Of a stretch of DNA of 64,000 nt, positions 1-8,149 are shown in pieces. Each line of letters starts with the position of its first letter. The stretch's first letter is position 1. The stretch is from Methylococcus capsulatus str. Texas = ATCC 19069 (lineage in GTDB: Bacteria; Pseudomonadota; Gammaproteobacteria; Methylococcales; Methylococcaceae): contig NZ_AUKJ01000016.1 in the NCBI RefSeq assembly GCF_000424685.1, positions 186,001 to 250,000 on the forward strand, read 5' to 3'. The notes beneath the pieces are model-generated. The model was given only the letters and a program-made list of their open reading frames with translations, was not told where the DNA came from and made no database searches. The position numbers and the translations under genes are program-made.

Positions 1-2
1 AG

Positions 3-89
3 ATTGCGGCGACCGTCGCCGTGCTGTTCTGGAATTTCGTTGGCAGCCTCAAATGGACGTATGCGCCGCCGGTTCGAAAATCCGCCTGA
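3..89 (+). CDS. GtrA-like membrane protein, C-terminal fragment
   Basis: Only the last 28 codons lie in the window, ending in TGA at 87-89. The visible peptide has a hydrophobic stretch followed by FWNFVGSLKWTY, which resembles the end of GtrA-family four-helix membrane proteins (usual ending NFxxxRxWVF). GtrA proteins are thought to help move polyprenyl-phosphate sugars across the inner membrane and commonly sit beside a GtrB/DPM1-type glycosyltransferase, as here. The gene begins upstream of the window. The call rests on this short tail plus the neighbour, so it is tentative. Confidence 0.55.
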   Translation: MAATVAVLFWNFVGSLKWTYAPPVRKSA

Positions 90-111
90 CTTGAAAATCC
101 AAGGATCTGCC

Positions 112-1074
112 ATGCGCACACTCGGTATCGTCGTACCCTGTTTCAATGAAGAAGAAGCATTGCCGGAAACCACCAGACGGCTCGCCGCAGTGCTGCATGA
201 CCTCCAAGAGAAAGGCAAAATCGGGCCGGATTCGCGGGTGTATTTCGTCGATGACGGCAGCAGGGATGGCACCTGGCAGAGCATTCGCGGTCTGGCGGAG
301 ACTTATGGTTTCGTCCGCGGGATGAAGCTGTCCAGAAACCAGGGGCATCAGAGTGCCCTGCTGGCAGGATTGATGCATGCAAGAGGGGATTGTCTCGTCA
401 GCATAGACGCCGATCTTCAGGACGACCTGACCGCCATCGAGTCCATGCTCGATGCCCACGCCGCCGGCGCCGACATCGTCTACGGGGTCCGCAAGAACCG
501 GAAAACGGATTCGTTGTTCAAGCGCTGGAGTGCCGAATGGTATTACCGTGCGCTGGCGCTGATGGGCGTGGAAGTGGTGTTCAACCACGCCGACTATCGC
601 TTGATGAGCAGGCGCGCCATCGATGCGCTGAGGGAGTTCGGCGAGGTCAACCTGTTCCTGCGCGGGATCATCCCGAAGCTCGGCTTCAACACCGCGACCG
701 TGTATTACGACCGGGCGGAGCGCGTCGCCGGGGAGTCCAAATATCCTTTGCGGAAAATGCTGGGTCTCGCCCTTCAGGGCGTCACCTCGTTTTCGGTGTT
801 TCCGCTGCGCGTGATCACCTTCCTCGGTTTTCTCATTTCCGCCGTCAGTTTCCTGGTGGTCTGCTGGGTGCTGTGGGTGCGTTTCGTGGCGGGCGAGGCC
901 GTGCCAGGCTGGTCGTCGATCCTGCTGCCAATGAGCCTGCTCGGCGGCATTCAACTGCTGAGCCTCGGTGTCATCGGCGAGTACCTCGGCAAGATTTACC
1001 TGGAGACCAAGCGCAGGCCTCGCTATTTCATCCAGGAGGTCGTGGCGCGCGACAGCCAGGAGCCGGGGGGCTGA
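112..1074 (+). CDS. GT2 polyprenyl-phosphate glycosyltransferase (GtrB/DPM1-like)
   Basis: 320-residue family 2 glycosyltransferase that probably transfers a sugar from a nucleotide donor to polyprenyl phosphate at the inner membrane. The GT-A domain starts with LGIVVPCFNEEEALP and carries the nucleotide/metal motif DADLQDD near residue 100. Two C-terminal membrane helices (about 220-250 and 265-290) are typical of GtrB/ArnC-like enzymes. The ATG at 112 has an AAGGA ribosome-binding site at 101-105. The frame stays open further upstream, but that part overlaps the GtrA tail and is not GT2-like. It converges with a GT39-type transferase whose stop is only 10 bp away, so this enzyme may make the lipid-linked sugar that the second enzyme uses. 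The sugar cannot be told from sequence. Confidence 0.93.
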   Translation: MRTLGIVVPCFNEEEALPETTRRLAAVLHDLQEKGKIGPDSRVYFVDDGSRDGTWQSIRGLAETYGFVRGMKLSRNQGHQSALLAGLMHARGDCLVSIDADLQDDLTAIESMLDAHAAGADIVYGVRKNRKTDSLFKRWSAEWYYRALALMGVEVVFNHADYRLMSRRAIDALREFGEVNLFLRGIIPKLGFNTATVYYDRAERVAGESKYPLRKMLGLALQGVTSFSVFPLRVITFLGFLISAVSFLVVCWVLWVRFVAGEAVPGWSSILLPMSLLGGIQLLSLGVIGEYLGKIYLETKRRPRYFIQEVVARDSQEPGG

Positions 1075-1083
1075 CCCGACTCT

Positions 1084-2442
1084 TCAATTCTTCCATCCCG
1101 GAACCGAAAAATATACGGCGTCGGCAAAACCCTGCGGAACGTGTATGGCGGTGTTGTCGGGATAGAACACCACGAACCAGAGAACGGCCGCCGCGACGAT
1201 GAATTTCGCGGCCATCCGATCGACTTTTTCGCTGCTCACCAGATTGCCGCCGAGCCAGCGGGCGAGAATGATGCACAGTATCGGCACCGCCGGTGCATAG
1301 TGGTAGAAGAACATGATCCTGGGCGACAGGGTCCATGGCAGCCAGAGCATGAAATAGACAAGGATCATGAACGCCACGGGCCAGCTCCGGTACCATTCCA
1401 TCTTGAGGATTGCGGCGGCGACGGCATAAAGCCCGCCATAAAGGATCACCGAGTTTCCCAGGTTGTAAATATTGGCGATTTTTCCGGGCACCGAATAATC
1501 GACGTACATCCATACCGGGCGGAGGTTGAGTATCCACTGCCAGGGTTGCGAATGCGCGGCATGGGTGGCTTTCAGTCCGGTATGGTAGAACCACATCTGC
1601 CGGAACAGTTCGATGAATTCCGGCCAACGGTAGCCCAGAGCGAAGTACTGCAGGTAGGACGACAGATAGATCGCAATGGGCAGGAGCCCCAGCGCCACGG
1701 GCATGTTGAGGCAGGCCGCAAGGGGAGGCAGGCGCCGGTTACGGACCGCCGTCACGCCGAGATCGACGGCCAGGACCAGAAACACGTAGAGCGTGGTCCA
1801 TTTGGTCGCGAGCGCAAGGCCGAGTGCCATTCCGGTGAAATACAGCCAGCGCATCGAGGTCTCGTCTCTTTTCCAGCGGACGTAGCCGATCAAGGCCGTC
1901 AACATGAAAAAGATGAAGTAGATATCGTTCATCGCGATGCGGGACTGGCTGAGGAGGAGGCCGTCGAGGCTCATCAGCGCGCCGGTCAGGACAGCGACGG
2001 GGAGGGAGCCGAACAGCTCGAAAGCCAGCGCGGCGGCGGCAAGGGTGGCGAGGGTCCCGAAAATGACGGAGCCGATGCGCCAGCCAAACGCGTTCTCCCC
2101 GAAGACCGACATCATTCCGGCCATGATCAGCTTGGACAGGGGCGGGTGCGTCCACTCATACGCCTTCCCCGGCGGCGACTTCGCCCAGGGGTCGTAGGCG
2201 TTCCGGTCGCCGTGCAGGACGACGGTCGCCGTGAAGCCGTGATAGACCTCGTCGAAATAGAAGTCCTGCGGGTATTCGAGGCGGGCGATTTTCGTGAAAA
2301 AGCCGAACAGGACGATGGCGGCGAACAGGGTGAGAATCTTCTTGTCCGCCAGGAGGCTGCCGAAAAAACCGGTGTCCTTGTTTACTCCAGCCGTTGGAGC
2401 GGAATTCCCTGCGAATGCGGTCGTCATTGCACTGCTGTTCAT
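1084..2442 (-). CDS. GT39/PMT-type glycosyltransferase, integral membrane
   Basis: 452-residue polytopic GT-C protein resembling dolichyl-phosphate-mannose protein mannosyltransferases. After a soluble N-terminus (about 35 residues) comes the first helix and the loop-1 acidic motif FYFDEVYHG, then EWTHPPLSKLI and ATKWTTLYV, all characteristic of PMT/GT39 enzymes. About ten further hydrophobic segments follow, and there is no MIR domain. Bacterial relatives transfer a polyprenyl-linked sugar to secreted proteins or to lipid A. It is the last gene of the minus-strand operon, 36 bp after the outer-membrane barrel gene, so its acceptor may be one of the exported proteins of this operon. That acceptor is an inference. 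Confidence 0.88.
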   Translation of the reverse strand: MNSSAMTTAFAGNSAPTAGVNKDTGFFGSLLADKKILTLFAAIVLFGFFTKIARLEYPQDFYFDEVYHGFTATVVLHGDRNAYDPWAKSPPGKAYEWTHPPLSKLIMAGMMSVFGENAFGWRIGSVIFGTLATLAAAALAFELFGSLPVAVLTGALMSLDGLLLSQSRIAMNDIYFIFFMLTALIGYVRWKRDETSMRWLYFTGMALGLALATKWTTLYVFLVLAVDLGVTAVRNRRLPPLAACLNMPVALGLLPIAIYLSSYLQYFALGYRWPEFIELFRQMWFYHTGLKATHAAHSQPWQWILNLRPVWMYVDYSVPGKIANIYNLGNSVILYGGLYAVAAAILKMEWYRSWPVAFMILVYFMLWLPWTLSPRIMFFYHYAPAVPILCIILARWLGGNLVSSEKVDRMAAKFIVAAAVLWFVVFYPDNTAIHVPQGFADAVYFSVPGWKN

Positions 2443-2478
2443 CGATGGAGGTCGTCCGGGTGGATAGGGGCGGTGGGG

Positions 2479-4653
2479 TCAGAAATCCCAGCGGTATCCC
2501 ACGTTGACATAATAGCCTTTGGTATCGCGTTCGTTGAGCGCTAGGGGCTTGGTCATGTATTCGAACCCTCCCTCCAGCTCGAAGTACAGTCCGTCGACCA
2601 CGCGGTAGTTGAAGCGCGTGCCGGGACGGACCCGCCAGACGTCGGGGCCGTCGAAGCCGGTGAAGTAGTCGATCCTCAACCTGGGATCGATGCGGATGTC
2701 CGGGGTGACAGGATAATGCGCGTCCACGAATCCGGACAGGATGTCGTCGATCTGTTGCGTCATGTAGCGGAGGCCGAAATTCCAGACATCGTTGTCGGTC
2801 AACAGGCGGTTGGTGATGATCTGGCCGAAATAGGAGACCTGGGTGCCCGAGCCCTGGTAGGCGGAGACCCAGGGAGAGCCCTTGGTCGCCGACAGATTGG
2901 AGACGGTGATGTCGGCGTTGATCTGGGTATCGGGGGTGATCGGCGTGATGGCGCTGAGGCTGAGGTATTTGAACGTCGGGGTATTGTCCGCCGCCAGCGT
3001 CTTGAGGTCGATGGTGTCCTGATAGCGCAGGATGTCGCTGACCGAGTCCACGCCGTAGCCGGTGCCGGGACCATAGCCCGATCCCCAGCCGATGAGCGCG
3101 TTGCTGGTGCTGAGGTAAGGCGTTTTCCGGTAGTCGGCCGTCAGGGTGAGGATGGCGCCGTTTTCGAAGTTCCAGTTCGTGACCACTTGAGCCGTATTCA
3201 GCGCGTTGAAGTGGACATCGTAGTCGAACAGGGTGAAAACGGGATGGACCGGATGCTGGTAGCGGCCTTCGCCGCCTATGGCCCGCCTGCCCAGCAGGCC
3301 GTCGACGGTCTGGTTGATGAAGAACACATTGCCCGCCCAGTAGTCCGCGAACGGCCCGAATTCCAGGGAGGCGCCTTCGAACGAGGTATTGGTGTTGGGC
3401 GCGGTGGAACGATACGGTAGAACCGGGAAGCCGCCGATGACTGTGGCCTGCCACTGGGGCGCGAAGCGGTAGCTGAGCACCCCGCCGTCGAAACGGCCCA
3501 TGGCGCCGCCGCTGCTGCGCGATTGGCGTCCGATGCGGCCGGAAATCCGGGTTTCCTTGTCCACGAAGTCGACGAAGGCGTTGGCGACCCGGAACTGGTT
3601 GTTCTCGTCGTAGACCACTTTCAGGAAGTTCTGGCGGTAGCGGGCGTCGAACTGGGTCCGGATGTCGAAGCGTTCGGTGCGCAGACGGCTGGTGAAATCC
3701 AGCACGGTGAGGAACAGCGACTGGTCGACGTATTCGCCCTGGTTGTCGGTGAGCAACGCATCGCGGAAATAGTACTGGCCGAAGCTGCCGTAACTCTCCC
3801 AGCCGCGCTCGGCGACCGGGGGGGACGACAGCGGTGTCAGTTTCTCCTTGGGCCGCTGCCCGGCGCTGTTCAGCGCGTCCAGTCTTTTCTTGACGCGCTC
3901 GGCTCCTTCGCCCTCGGGATAGAGCTGCAGGTACTTCTCGTATTCGGACTTGGCGCGGAAGGACTGGCCGTTGCGCTCGCGCGCCACGCCCACCATCTCC
4001 TGGGCCTCCCGGTGATAGCTCGCATCGGCTTGCTGTAGCAGCTTGGTGTAGAGGGCCACGGCGGCGGGCCAGTCTTCCTCGATCATGCACCGGCGCGCGG
4101 CCTCCTGCAGTTCGGCGGGCGGTGACTTGGCGCGCAGGCCGGAGGCGCAGGTACCGCCGGCCCCTCGGACGGGCTTGGCTTTGCTGGCCGTCGTGGCGTG
4201 CTCTCTGTCCTCCGGTTCTGCAAGCTCCACGTCGATTCCCTGGGCATCTTCGCCCGGCCTGACATGGAACCGGACGACGCGATTGAAACGCAGCGTCAGG
4301 AAGTCCCCGCCGGGCTTGGTTTCATATTCGACTTCGGTCAGCGGCACCTCCGCGGTTGCCGTCCAAGGCAGTGCGCTCCGCTGCGGCAGGGGGCTCTGCG
4401 GCATGGCGGGTGACGTGCGGTTGACCCGGATGCGCAGGGTGTCGCCGGATTCCGTGGGCGAGTGCCGCACATAGTTGACCGGCTCCGCCATGCGGATGTG
4501 GATGACCGGCTGCGATGACGAATGGTCGACGTCCAATCCCTCAATGAAGCCCTGGGCCGCCGTGGCGGAAAACACCGCCGTCGCCAGCGCCCCGAATATC
4601 GCGCCCAGGGCGGTCCTGGCGCGTGCCGTCGTGCACGGTATCGGTCTCGACAT
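2479..4653 (-). CDS. Outer-membrane beta-barrel protein with AMIN-like and TPR regions
   Basis: 724 residues with an N-terminal signal peptide (cleavage near TAAQG). Residues about 40-130 look like an AMIN-type beta domain. Residues about 165-260 form TPR-like helices (DWPAAVALYTKLL, RAKSEYEKYLQLYPEG). The rest is alternating beta sequence and ends in GYRWDF; a terminal aromatic residue is the usual signal for outer-membrane insertion. No CXXCH motif is present. It starts 6 bp after the 11-heme cytochrome gene and is co-directional with two multiheme genes. That order resembles porin-cytochrome conduits (MtrCAB type), although I see no MtrB-specific motif. It could instead be a generic polysaccharide-type porin. 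Confidence 0.75.
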   Translation of the reverse strand: MSRPIPCTTARARTALGAIFGALATAVFSATAAQGFIEGLDVDHSSSQPVIHIRMAEPVNYVRHSPTESGDTLRIRVNRTSPAMPQSPLPQRSALPWTATAEVPLTEVEYETKPGGDFLTLRFNRVVRFHVRPGEDAQGIDVELAEPEDREHATTASKAKPVRGAGGTCASGLRAKSPPAELQEAARRCMIEEDWPAAVALYTKLLQQADASYHREAQEMVGVARERNGQSFRAKSEYEKYLQLYPEGEGAERVKKRLDALNSAGQRPKEKLTPLSSPPVAERGWESYGSFGQYYFRDALLTDNQGEYVDQSLFLTVLDFTSRLRTERFDIRTQFDARYRQNFLKVVYDENNQFRVANAFVDFVDKETRISGRIGRQSRSSGGAMGRFDGGVLSYRFAPQWQATVIGGFPVLPYRSTAPNTNTSFEGASLEFGPFADYWAGNVFFINQTVDGLLGRRAIGGEGRYQHPVHPVFTLFDYDVHFNALNTAQVVTNWNFENGAILTLTADYRKTPYLSTSNALIGWGSGYGPGTGYGVDSVSDILRYQDTIDLKTLAADNTPTFKYLSLSAITPITPDTQINADITVSNLSATKGSPWVSAYQGSGTQVSYFGQIITNRLLTDNDVWNFGLRYMTQQIDDILSGFVDAHYPVTPDIRIDPRLRIDYFTGFDGPDVWRVRPGTRFNYRVVDGLYFELEGGFEYMTKPLALNERDTKGYYVNVGYRWDF

Positions 4654-4659
4654 GAACGG

Positions 4660-5622
4660 CTACCGCGTGAACACCGGAAGGAACGAATGCGTATTCAGAT
4701 GGCACTGGCTGCAATCCGGCGCTACGTTCGGCTGCGGGTGGGGAGGGGCTGGCCTGGCGGTGATGCCGTAGATGTTTCCCGCTTCGTGGCAGCGCTGGCA
4801 GCCATGGGTGATGTTGGCGCCGGTGTGGTCCATCCGTGCGCCGGCGAAGGTACGGAATTGTGCGGGGTTGTGGCAGGTTTCACAGGGTGTCGCGGGTACC
4901 GGGATGTGGTTGCGGGGCTGGCCGATGGCGAGCACGTTGTTGTGGCAGCGGGCGCAGCCGGACGCGATGCCCTCGTGATTCATCCTGACCGCCGACCAGG
5001 CAGCAGTCGAAACATGGCAGGTCTCACAGGCCTGACCGGTCGGAATATGGTTGGCCGGCTTGCCGGCAACCGTGACGTTGTTATGGCATCGGCCGCATCC
5101 CGCCGAAACGCCCACATGGTCGAAGCGCGCGCCGGCCCAGGCGATCGTGGAGCGGTGGCAGGTCTCGCAAGGGGCGTTGGTGGGGATGTGGTTGGGCGGC
5201 TTGCCGGGTGCGAAGACGTTGTTGTGGCAGCTGGCGCAATTGTTGACGATACCGGCGTGGTTCATGTTGACGAGCTGCCAGCTCACGTTCGGGAGGAAGT
5301 CGTTGTGGCAGACGTCGCAATCCTCCGTGGTCGGGATGTGGTTGGGTGATTTCTTGGACGCCTCGATATCGGTCGCCAGTTGATGGCAGCCGATGCAGCG
5401 GCGCGGTGTGCCCTTGAAGATGCCGCGGACGTGGCACTGTTCGCAGGTCAGATGTTCATGCGCGCCCCGCAGCGGGAAGCCGGTGTTCAGGTGCTCGAAA
5501 TCCTTCGGCGTGGCCGGCCGGTCGGCCGCGGCTGCCGGTACGGACAGCATTCCCGCCAGAACCAGAAGGATCAGGGCGAGCAATCGGAACGGCGAAGTCG
5601 TGCGGGAGGCTGAAGGTTTCAC
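4660..5622 (-). CDS. Exported 11-heme c-type cytochrome
   Basis: 320 residues. The signal peptide covers about the first 33 residues (LLALILLVLAGMLSVPAAAA). The mature part has eleven CXXCH heme-binding sites. Most occur as alternating units of about 22 residues, in which C(A/G)xCHNNVxxxGKPxNHIPT is followed by CETCHxSTxAW. Many histidines (FDHVGV, MNHEGI, MDHTGA) could be second axial ligands, giving bis-His low-potential hemes as in cytochrome c7/c3-type proteins. It lies 55 bp downstream of the 21-heme gene and 6 bp upstream of the barrel gene. The role as an electron carrier at the outer membrane is inferred from operon context. Confidence 0.93.
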   Translation of the reverse strand: MKPSASRTTSPFRLLALILLVLAGMLSVPAAAADRPATPKDFEHLNTGFPLRGAHEHLTCEQCHVRGIFKGTPRRCIGCHQLATDIEASKKSPNHIPTTEDCDVCHNDFLPNVSWQLVNMNHAGIVNNCASCHNNVFAPGKPPNHIPTNAPCETCHRSTIAWAGARFDHVGVSAGCGRCHNNVTVAGKPANHIPTGQACETCHVSTAAWSAVRMNHEGIASGCARCHNNVLAIGQPRNHIPVPATPCETCHNPAQFRTFAGARMDHTGANITHGCQRCHEAGNIYGITARPAPPHPQPNVAPDCSQCHLNTHSFLPVFTR

Positions 5623-5677
5623 TGGCTTCTCCTTGCATCATCGGCGGGACGCCGAGGGGGCGCGATGGAATGCGGCG

Positions 5678-7264
5678 TCATCTGAGGCGCTGCTTCAGTT
5701 GGTTGAACCCTTGCGGCGTATGGCAGCGGCCGCATTCCCTGCCGTAGGCGCCGCGGTGCGGTTCGTCCTTTGCGTGACAGCCATGGCAATCGGCGGATAG
5801 CGCGATTGGGCCGTCGGCAGCCGCCGGACGTTTGTGGCAACCCGTGCAGACCAGCCTTTCGTGCTTGCCTTCGAGCGGAAAGCCGGTTTCCTTGCCGTGG
5901 TCGAAATTCCAGAGACGCCAGCCGTTCGGCGTGTGGCAGCGCTCGCAGTTGCGGCCCAGGGCCTCGCCATGTGGATCGTCCTTCCGGTGGCACGACACGC
6001 ACTGGGTCTCCGCGTCCTGGAAGCTCGCGCCCAGGTGGCACTCGGCGCAGGGCGTGATGGTGTGCAGACCGGTGAGCGGGAATCGGGTCAGGTCGTGGCT
6101 GAAGGCGACGCCGACGCGCCACCCCCGGTCTGTATGGCATTTTTCGCAGGCATCCCCTTCCTGATTCTTGTGGGGATCGTTTTTCTCGTGGCACGAGACG
6201 CAGTTGAGGCTGAGTTTGTCCTCGAACATCGCGCCTTTGTGGCAGCTGCCGCAGGCGACGCTGGCGTGGCTGTTGCGCAGCGGGAACCGCGTCTGGGCGT
6301 GATCGAACGTGGTCTTCGCCCAGCCCAGCGGGGTGTGGCAGTCGTCACAGCGCCGGCCGCGTCGGCCTTCGTGCTCGTCGTCTTTTTCGTGGCAGCTCAC
6401 GCATGCCGTCGCCGGCTTGTCCCGGAATGGATCGGCCTTGTGGCAGCTTTCGCAGGAAACCTTGTCGTGTTTGCCCGTCAACGGGAAGCTGGTATCACGC
6501 CGGTGGTCGAACTTCGGCCGGGTCCATTTCGTCGTTTCATGGCACTTGTCGCACTGTCGGCCCATGTGGCCGGCATGGATGTCGTTGATTCCATGGCAGG
6601 CGTAACAGTTCCTGGCTGTCTCCTTGAAGCGACGGTCGGGATGGCAGTTGCCGCAGGCGACGTCTTTGTGGCTGGCCGTCAGGGGGAACCGTGTCTTCGC
6701 ATGGTCGAACTTCAGCTCTCTCCAGCCGGCTTCGCTGTGGCAGTCGGTGCACTTGTCGCCCAGCCGGCCTTCGTGAGGCTCGTCGTCCTTGTGGCAGACG
6801 GAGCATTGGTGCGAGGCATCGCGGTATTTGTTGCCGCTCCCATGGCAGCGCGCGCACTCGACCTTCAGGTGTTCGCCTTTCAGCAGGAAATCGGTGTTCC
6901 GGTGGTCGAAGGTTTCCTTGTCCAGCCCCATGATGTCGAAGCGCCGTCCCTTGTGCTCACCATGGCAGTCTTTGCATTTCCTCTCTTCCATGTTTTTCAG
7001 CCGTCCGTGGAATCCCGTGCCAGCCTCGATGTCCGCGGCCTGCTCCTCGTGGCAGGCCAGGCATGAGGCATTGGATACGGTTTGTGCGGGCTGATCGTGG
7101 CACTTCTGGCACTGTCGTTCGTACTTGGCATGCCCAGAGACCAGCTCGCCGGGCATGACCAGCGAACTGAGGGTGTTCGCGGCTGCCGGCGACGGCAACA
7201 AGGCCGATGCCGTTCCCGTCAGGACGGCGAGCAAAAAGGCGGGGAGGAAAGCTCTCATGACCAT
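5678..7264 (-). CDS. Exported 21-heme c-type cytochrome with repeated three-heme modules
   Basis: About 528 residues with 21 CXXCH motifs. The start is taken at 7264 (MVMRAFLPAF; 7258 is the alternative), because a signal peptide ending PAAANT follows directly. The frame is open further upstream to 7480, but that part is not signal-like and overlaps the divergent promoter region. The mature protein repeats a module of about 70 residues: FDH...T(R/S)FPL...H...CxxCH...CxxCHxKDxPH...G..C(D/E)xCH..GW. The module holds three hemes plus spare histidines for axial ligation. It is first in the operon with the 11-heme protein and the beta-barrel. It probably forms a linear heme wire in the periplasm or at the cell surface, which is inferred. 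Confidence 0.93.
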   Translation of the reverse strand: MVMRAFLPAFLLAVLTGTASALLPSPAAANTLSSLVMPGELVSGHAKYERQCQKCHDQPAQTVSNASCLACHEEQAADIEAGTGFHGRLKNMEERKCKDCHGEHKGRRFDIMGLDKETFDHRNTDFLLKGEHLKVECARCHGSGNKYRDASHQCSVCHKDDEPHEGRLGDKCTDCHSEAGWRELKFDHAKTRFPLTASHKDVACGNCHPDRRFKETARNCYACHGINDIHAGHMGRQCDKCHETTKWTRPKFDHRRDTSFPLTGKHDKVSCESCHKADPFRDKPATACVSCHEKDDEHEGRRGRRCDDCHTPLGWAKTTFDHAQTRFPLRNSHASVACGSCHKGAMFEDKLSLNCVSCHEKNDPHKNQEGDACEKCHTDRGWRVGVAFSHDLTRFPLTGLHTITPCAECHLGASFQDAETQCVSCHRKDDPHGEALGRNCERCHTPNGWRLWNFDHGKETGFPLEGKHERLVCTGCHKRPAAADGPIALSADCHGCHAKDEPHRGAYGRECGRCHTPQGFNQLKQRLR

Positions 7265-7471
7265 GAAGCCGCCCAAGCAGGATGCGTTCCAGCGGCTGGC
7301 CGTCGCCGGCAGGCGCGGGCCCGGAACATCGCCGCCGTTCGGGAGCCGCCACCGAACCGTCAAGGGATCGTCACGAGCGCATAACTTTTGATCCTTAGGC
7401 TTCCGCCGGAGAGGTGCCCGGTGCAACGCGCCTGTCGGCATCCCCGTCTGAATTTCACGATCCGGTGGAGC

Positions 7472-8041
7472 ATGAAGCATTTCGAAGACTGGTCCCGGTT
7501 GGCGCGATGTGGCGTCCTGTCATTTCTGGCCTGGACGGCTGGCTGTGCGAGCCAGCCCGGGGGCGGGACGTCGCCCGCTGCGGCGACCGTTCCGGCCGCC
7601 GAGCTGCGGCTGTCCGAATTCTTCAAGCTGCCCGTGGGACCGCGGGGACTCGAGCCCACGGACAAGCTCCGCGGACTCGCGGGCAAGCGGGTTCGCGTCC
7701 ACGGCTATCTGGTCCAGGAGGAGGAGCCATTGCCGGGCCTCGTCATGCTGACGCCTGTCCCCGTCACCCTGGCCGAATTGGCGGACGGTCCGGCCGATTA
7801 TCTGCCGCCGGCCACGCTGTTCGCGCACGTGTCCGGCGACAATGCGGACAGGACACTGGCATACCGTCCCGGTCTCTGGACGCTGACGGGGACGCTGGAA
7901 CTGGGCAGCCGGGAGGAGCCGAACGGGCGCGTTTCCTATGCGCGCCTGAATCTAGACGGCATCGATCCGATCAGGGCACCGGACGGCTCGGCGCCGGTCT
8001 TCGTGGAACCGGCGGTCGTGACGCATGGCCATCATCACTGA
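7472..8041 (+). CDS. Lipoprotein of unknown function
   Basis: 189 residues. The ATG at 7472 is preceded by GGTGGAG at 7464-7470. The N-terminus has a lipoprotein signal with lipobox TAGC (Cys about residue 23). The remainder is small and beta-rich (KRVRVHGYLVQEEEPLPGLVML, LWTLTGTLELG), compatible with an OB-like fold, and ends in VVTHGHHH, a possible metal-binding tail. It is divergent from the multiheme operon and lies about 100 bp upstream of the phosphatase gene on the same strand. I do not recognise the family. Confidence 0.78.
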   Translation: MKHFEDWSRLARCGVLSFLAWTAGCASQPGGGTSPAAATVPAAELRLSEFFKLPVGPRGLEPTDKLRGLAGKRVRVHGYLVQEEEPLPGLVMLTPVPVTLAELADGPADYLPPATLFAHVSGDNADRTLAYRPGLWTLTGTLELGSREEPNGRVSYARLNLDGIDPIRAPDGSAPVFVEPAVVTHGHHH

Positions 8042-8149
8042 AGGGGCGTGCCGGGCTTGAATTCGGCGGGGCCGGAATGGAATGGGGCCCCGGCGTGTGT
8101 GCAGTCGTGACCTTGAAAAAAAACTTTTCCTGACTACCGGAGTTTCCCG

